Source: Desulfitibacter alkalitolerans DSM 16504
GTDB taxonomy: Bacteria > Bacillota > DSM-16504 > Desulfitibacterales > Desulfitibacteraceae
DNA length: 64,000 nucleotides
Reading direction: 5' to 3'
NCBI RefSeq assembly: GCF_000620305.1
Contig: NZ_KK211100.1
Location: forward strand, 362,467 to 426,466
Made by a program: the position numbers and the translations under genes. Below the pieces are notes generated by a model, which saw only the letters and a list, made by a program, of their open reading frames with translations, did no database searches and was not told the DNA's origin. Shown one piece after another: positions 62,234 through 64,000 of the stretch. How positions within the stretch are numbered: the stretch's first letter is position 1; each line of letters starts with the position of its first letter.

Positions 62234-62268
62234 GGTACTGCTCCTTAAAAATATTAAGTGGCAGTACC
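62234..62268. repeat. GGTACTGC hairpin, copy 1
   Basis: GGTACTGC ... GCAGTACC with an inner CTTAA/TTAAG stem. It is related in stem sequence to the hairpin at 63870 and could end the toxin gene transcript. Confidence 0.7.
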
Positions 62269-62324
62269 CTCTTTCTACATCAAGAGATTCAATAAGATCA
62301 AGGCCTGACCCTAACAACCTACAA

Positions 62325-62636
62325 CTAAATCAAATTTCTGTATTCCCGTCTTCCATCTACAACAGCATAAATCGTTACAGTCTTTTTTTCATCATCTAAT
62401 TTATAAAAGACAAGATGTTTTTCCACAATGAGTACTAGATATCCCTGTTTTCTCAAAATTGAATATCTTGGTGTATTTCCCGACCTTGGAAAATCCTTTA
62501 ATCTATTTATTGCTGTTTCTATTTTATCCAGATAATTTATCGCAATATCTACACTTCCCGAATCATCAGCAATATAAAAGATGATTTCACGAAGCTGCTC
62601 CTCTGCTTTATCCGTCCTCATAATTTTGTATTTCAT
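62325..62636 (-). CDS. RelE/ParE-type toxin
   Basis: The 103-residue product has the ParE/RelE fold signature: YKIMRTDKAEEQLREIIFYI at the start, INYLDKIETAINRLKDFPRS, and the end YLVLIVEKHLVFYKLD with VTIYAVVDGRREY. RelE members cleave mRNA on ribosomes; ParE members poison gyrase; the sequence alone does not decide. Its ATG overlaps the antitoxin stop (ATGA), the usual type II order. Confidence 0.9.
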   Translation of the reverse strand: MKYKIMRTDKAEEQLREIIFYIADDSGSVDIAINYLDKIETAINRLKDFPRSGNTPRYSILRKQGYLVLIVEKHLVFYKLDDEKKTVTIYAVVDGRREYRNLI

Positions 62637-62911
62637 CCATTCTTCCTCTCCATTAAAGATTTCCGAATGTCATCAAACGTATTCTGCATAGGTGCAACTC
62701 TTCCATTTTTTACATCATCTTCAGCTTCTGCCAGTGTACGTAACAACTCAAGTTCAGATTCCATCTGATAATACTTTTGCAATCCCATTACCACTGTATC
62801 TCCACGTCCATTTACAGTAATAATAATTGGTCTCTGTGTCTCCCTGCATTGCTTTGAAATTTCGCTATAATGATTTCTTAAATCAGAGGATGGTCTAATC
62901 TCAGATTCCAT
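62633..62911 (-). CDS. Phd/YefM-type antitoxin
   Basis: The 92-residue product has the Phd/YefM N-terminal DNA-binding domain (IRPSSDLRNHYSEISKQCRE, PIIITVNGRGDTVVMGLQKY) and a helical C-terminal tail that would wrap the toxin (LLRTLAEAEDDVKNGRVAPM). It represses its own operon in known systems; an inverted repeat AGTCATAT...ATATGACT lies 30 bases upstream. Confidence 0.92.
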   Translation of the reverse strand: MESEIRPSSDLRNHYSEISKQCRETQRPIIITVNGRGDTVVMGLQKYYQMESELELLRTLAEAEDDVKNGRVAPMQNTFDDIRKSLMERKNG

Positions 62912-62940
62912 ATATACACCTTCTTTCTAACACTTTTCAT

Positions 62941-62965
62941 AGTCATATCATATCATAATATGACT
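62941..62965. promoter_or_regulatory. Inverted repeat, candidate operator of TA module 1
   Basis: AGTCATAT (62941-62948) and ATATGACT (62958-62965) flank nine bases, upstream of the Phd-type antitoxin gene. Confidence 0.5.
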
Positions 62966-62997
62966 AAGCACTCAATAGTTCATTTGACTGCATTTGC

Positions 62998-63055
62998 CCG
63001 TTGTCATCAAATCGGCATTTACAGAAACCGGTGCTCTCGGTAGCGTTACAGCAAA
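62998..63055 (+). repeat. 58-bp direct repeat, copy 2
   Basis: Same sequence as 62117-62174 but for two bases; 881 bases apart, start to start. Beyond it the plus-strand frame continues differently (NCLNTAWAAAIIMDQSQFF) into the toxin gene region. Together the copies bracket TA module 1. Confidence 0.9.
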
Positions 63056-63133
63056 TTGCTTAAATACTGCCTGGGCTGCCGCTATCATAATGGACCAATC
63101 ACAATTTTTTACTATTATGGAACATTTCATGTA

Positions 63134-63472
63134 TCAGCAAACTTCATCTTCTTCAAGACTTGTATGAACTTCAAAAAGTATCCTCATAAAATCCTGACGT
63201 TCATTTAGAACTCTGATGATCTTCACTATGTCACCTTCAATTCTATAAAATACATAATTCTTTTCAATGAAGAAATACATATAATCTGTAGAAATATCAA
63301 TCATTCTTCCCAAAGACACCCCTAATACGGGATATTCCTCTAATCTCCTAACGCTGGTTGTAATCTTACCTAGAGCCTTTTGGGCAGGATCAACCCCAAA
63401 ATTCCCAATAATATATGCCTTGATTCTCTGTAAATCCTCTAGAGCCTTCGGTGAGTATTCCACTTTTCTCAT
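63134..63472 (-). CDS. ParE/RelE-type toxin (module 2)
   Basis: A 112-residue toxin: VEYSPKALEDLQRIKAYIIG, KALGKITTSVRRLEEYPVLG, and DYMYFFIEKNYVFYRIEGDI with the ending IIRVLNERQDFMRILF. The last segment (NERQDFMRILF) is typical of ParE-like proteins, which target DNA gyrase, though RelE-like activity is possible. It starts one base after the antitoxin stop. Confidence 0.9.
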   Translation of the reverse strand: MRKVEYSPKALEDLQRIKAYIIGNFGVDPAQKALGKITTSVRRLEEYPVLGVSLGRMIDISTDYMYFFIEKNYVFYRIEGDIVKIIRVLNERQDFMRILFEVHTSLEEDEVC

Positions 63473-63473
63473 A

Positions 63474-63719
63474 CTATAATCCTAATGAAGCTTCTACTTC
63501 ATCAGCAGAAAGCCACCCTTTCTCCCTAGCTGATTTTTCCCCTTCCTCAAGCTGTGCCATAAGCCTTACCATTGCACGGAGCTTATCAAGTTCTTCAACT
63601 TTAATAATTGCATATTCACCTCTTCCATTTCTGGTAAGGTATACCGGATTGTTGTAGGATACCTCTTTTAATACTTCTGTATAATTTCTCAAATCTGATA
63701 TTGGTTTAATATTTGGCAT
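63474..63719 (-). CDS. Phd/YefM-type antitoxin (module 2)
   Basis: The product is a Phd/YefM protein: PNIKPISDLRNYTEVLKEVS, YNNPVYLTRNGRGEYAIIKV and a helical tail (LRAMVRLMAQLEEGEKSARE). AAGGAG is best spaced for the ATG at 63719 (81 residues); a GTG at 63728 and an ATG at 63725 lie inside that site. A perfect 22-bp palindrome about 50 bases upstream is a likely self-repression operator. Confidence 0.92.
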   Translation of the reverse strand: MPNIKPISDLRNYTEVLKEVSYNNPVYLTRNGRGEYAIIKVEELDKLRAMVRLMAQLEEGEKSAREKGWLSADEVEASLGL

Positions 63720-63769
63720 TTTCATCACTCCTTATAAATATTATAAGCTAAATCGCCAAAAACAACAAA

Positions 63770-63791
63770 GTAAATTAACATGTTAATTTAC
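63770..63791. promoter_or_regulatory. Perfect 22-bp palindrome, candidate antitoxin operator
   Basis: GTAAATTAACA is followed at once by its reverse complement TGTTAATTTAC. It lies 50 bases upstream of the module 2 antitoxin start, where Phd/YefM proteins bind short palindromes. Confidence 0.65.
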
Positions 63792-63869
63792 AGCGTTTAT
63801 GTACAAGACTTGAATCAATAACGGTTTCCACCAATCTTGAAAAAATGATTTAGTATATTGAATAAAAGA

Positions 63870-63911
63870 GGTACTGCTCTCAAAATCAAAATGAAATCAA
63901 GTAGCAGTACC
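63870..63911. repeat. GGTACTGCT hairpin, copy 2
   Basis: GGTACTGCT (63870-63878) and AGCAGTACC (63903-63911), flanked by A-rich and T-rich tracts so it could terminate transcription both ways. The stem matches that at 62234. Confidence 0.75.
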
Positions 63912-64000
63912 TTTTATTTTTACTTCAACGCCTTCGTAATTACAACACACCCTGTTATCTTATACCACTGCTATAGAGCAATCGTTTTTCGTTATACGTC

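Larger units (their letters stand above)
61950..62324. other. Gap with first copy of 58-bp repeat and a GGTACTGC hairpin
   Basis: Contains repeat copy 1 (62117-62174) and hairpin 62234-62268. On the plus strand copy 1 reads as the tail of a protein (VVIKSAFTETGAFGSVTAKG, then NPPVIEICFR and TAA), so it may be a gene stump. No intact gene. Confidence 0.5.

Noticed and set aside
62117-63055. Integron attC sites around a TA cassette
   Set aside because: The repeats lack recognisable attC core sites (RYYYAAC / GTTRRRY) and keep a reading frame instead.

Overview
The window reads as chromosome of an anaerobic, motile, spore-forming member of the Clostridia (Firmicutes) that respires sulfite or sulfate. 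The evidence is an AT-rich sequence with strong AGGAGG-type ribosome binding sites, spoVT, a DacF-type carboxypeptidase, a DegS/DegU-type pair, a monoderm Tad pilus without a secretin, a type-A RNase P RNA and a full reductive dsr locus (dsrAB, dsrC, dsrD, dsrN, dsrMKJOP). A relative of Desulfitibacter, Desulfosporosinus or Desulfotomaculum would fit; the genus is inference. No sat, apr or qmo genes lie in the window, so sulfate versus sulfite use cannot be decided here.

Layout. (1) 1-7705, minus strand: the late flagellar operon flgM-flgN-flgK-flgL-fliW, driven by a near-perfect sigma-28 promoter, preceded by cheW-cheA-cheB. (2) 7910-10992: a DacF-type D,D-carboxypeptidase and a FapA/DUF342 protein. 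(3) 11282-27876: the sulfur respiration island. A LysR regulator (plus) faces two minus-strand units. One is resB-ccsA-RsbRD_N-dsrK-dsrJ-dsrO-dsrP-dsrM, the other dsrA-dsrB-dsrD-orfX-ferredoxin-dsrC-dsrN-ferredoxin. A second LysR gene with a zinc-ribbon partner, and an ArsR regulator, close the island. (4) 28142-28549: rnpB, with a repeat-derived extension of stem P12, beside the stump of an XRE regulator gene. (5) 28841-42039: VanW protein, YgjP-like metalloprotease, metA, spoVT, a lone Flp-like pilin, a NamZ-like enzyme, a LysM/polysaccharide deacetylase, the Ku/LigD end-joining genes (LigD split in two), a phosphoesterase, a DMT transporter and a DUF192 protein. (6) 42073-50418: a compact Tad/Flp pilus operon and a DegS/DegU-like pair. 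(7) 50440-59249: housekeeping genes (RNase H, zinc-ribbon coiled coil, Nif3, trmK, a four-tRNA operon, rpoD, dnaG, dgt, tatC). (8) 59562-64000: an accessory segment with a DUF4411/ImmA pair, an RQC-minor-type protein and two Phd/ParE-type toxin-antitoxin modules, with a duplicated 58-bp sequence and two related GGTACTGC hairpins.

How the genes work together. DsrAB reduces sulfite using siroheme, which DsrN is expected to amidate; the sulfur is passed to DsrC; the DsrMKJOP membrane complex is thought to reduce the DsrC trisulfide with quinol or periplasmic electrons. DsrJ is a triheme cytochrome c, and the system II haem-attachment genes resB-ccsA head the same transcription unit, linking cofactor assembly to the complex. 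DsrD, the small ferredoxins and the two LysR proteins are probable modulators.

Starts were moved from the longest open frame to the codon with the best ribosome binding site wherever the sequence supported it; each case is stated.
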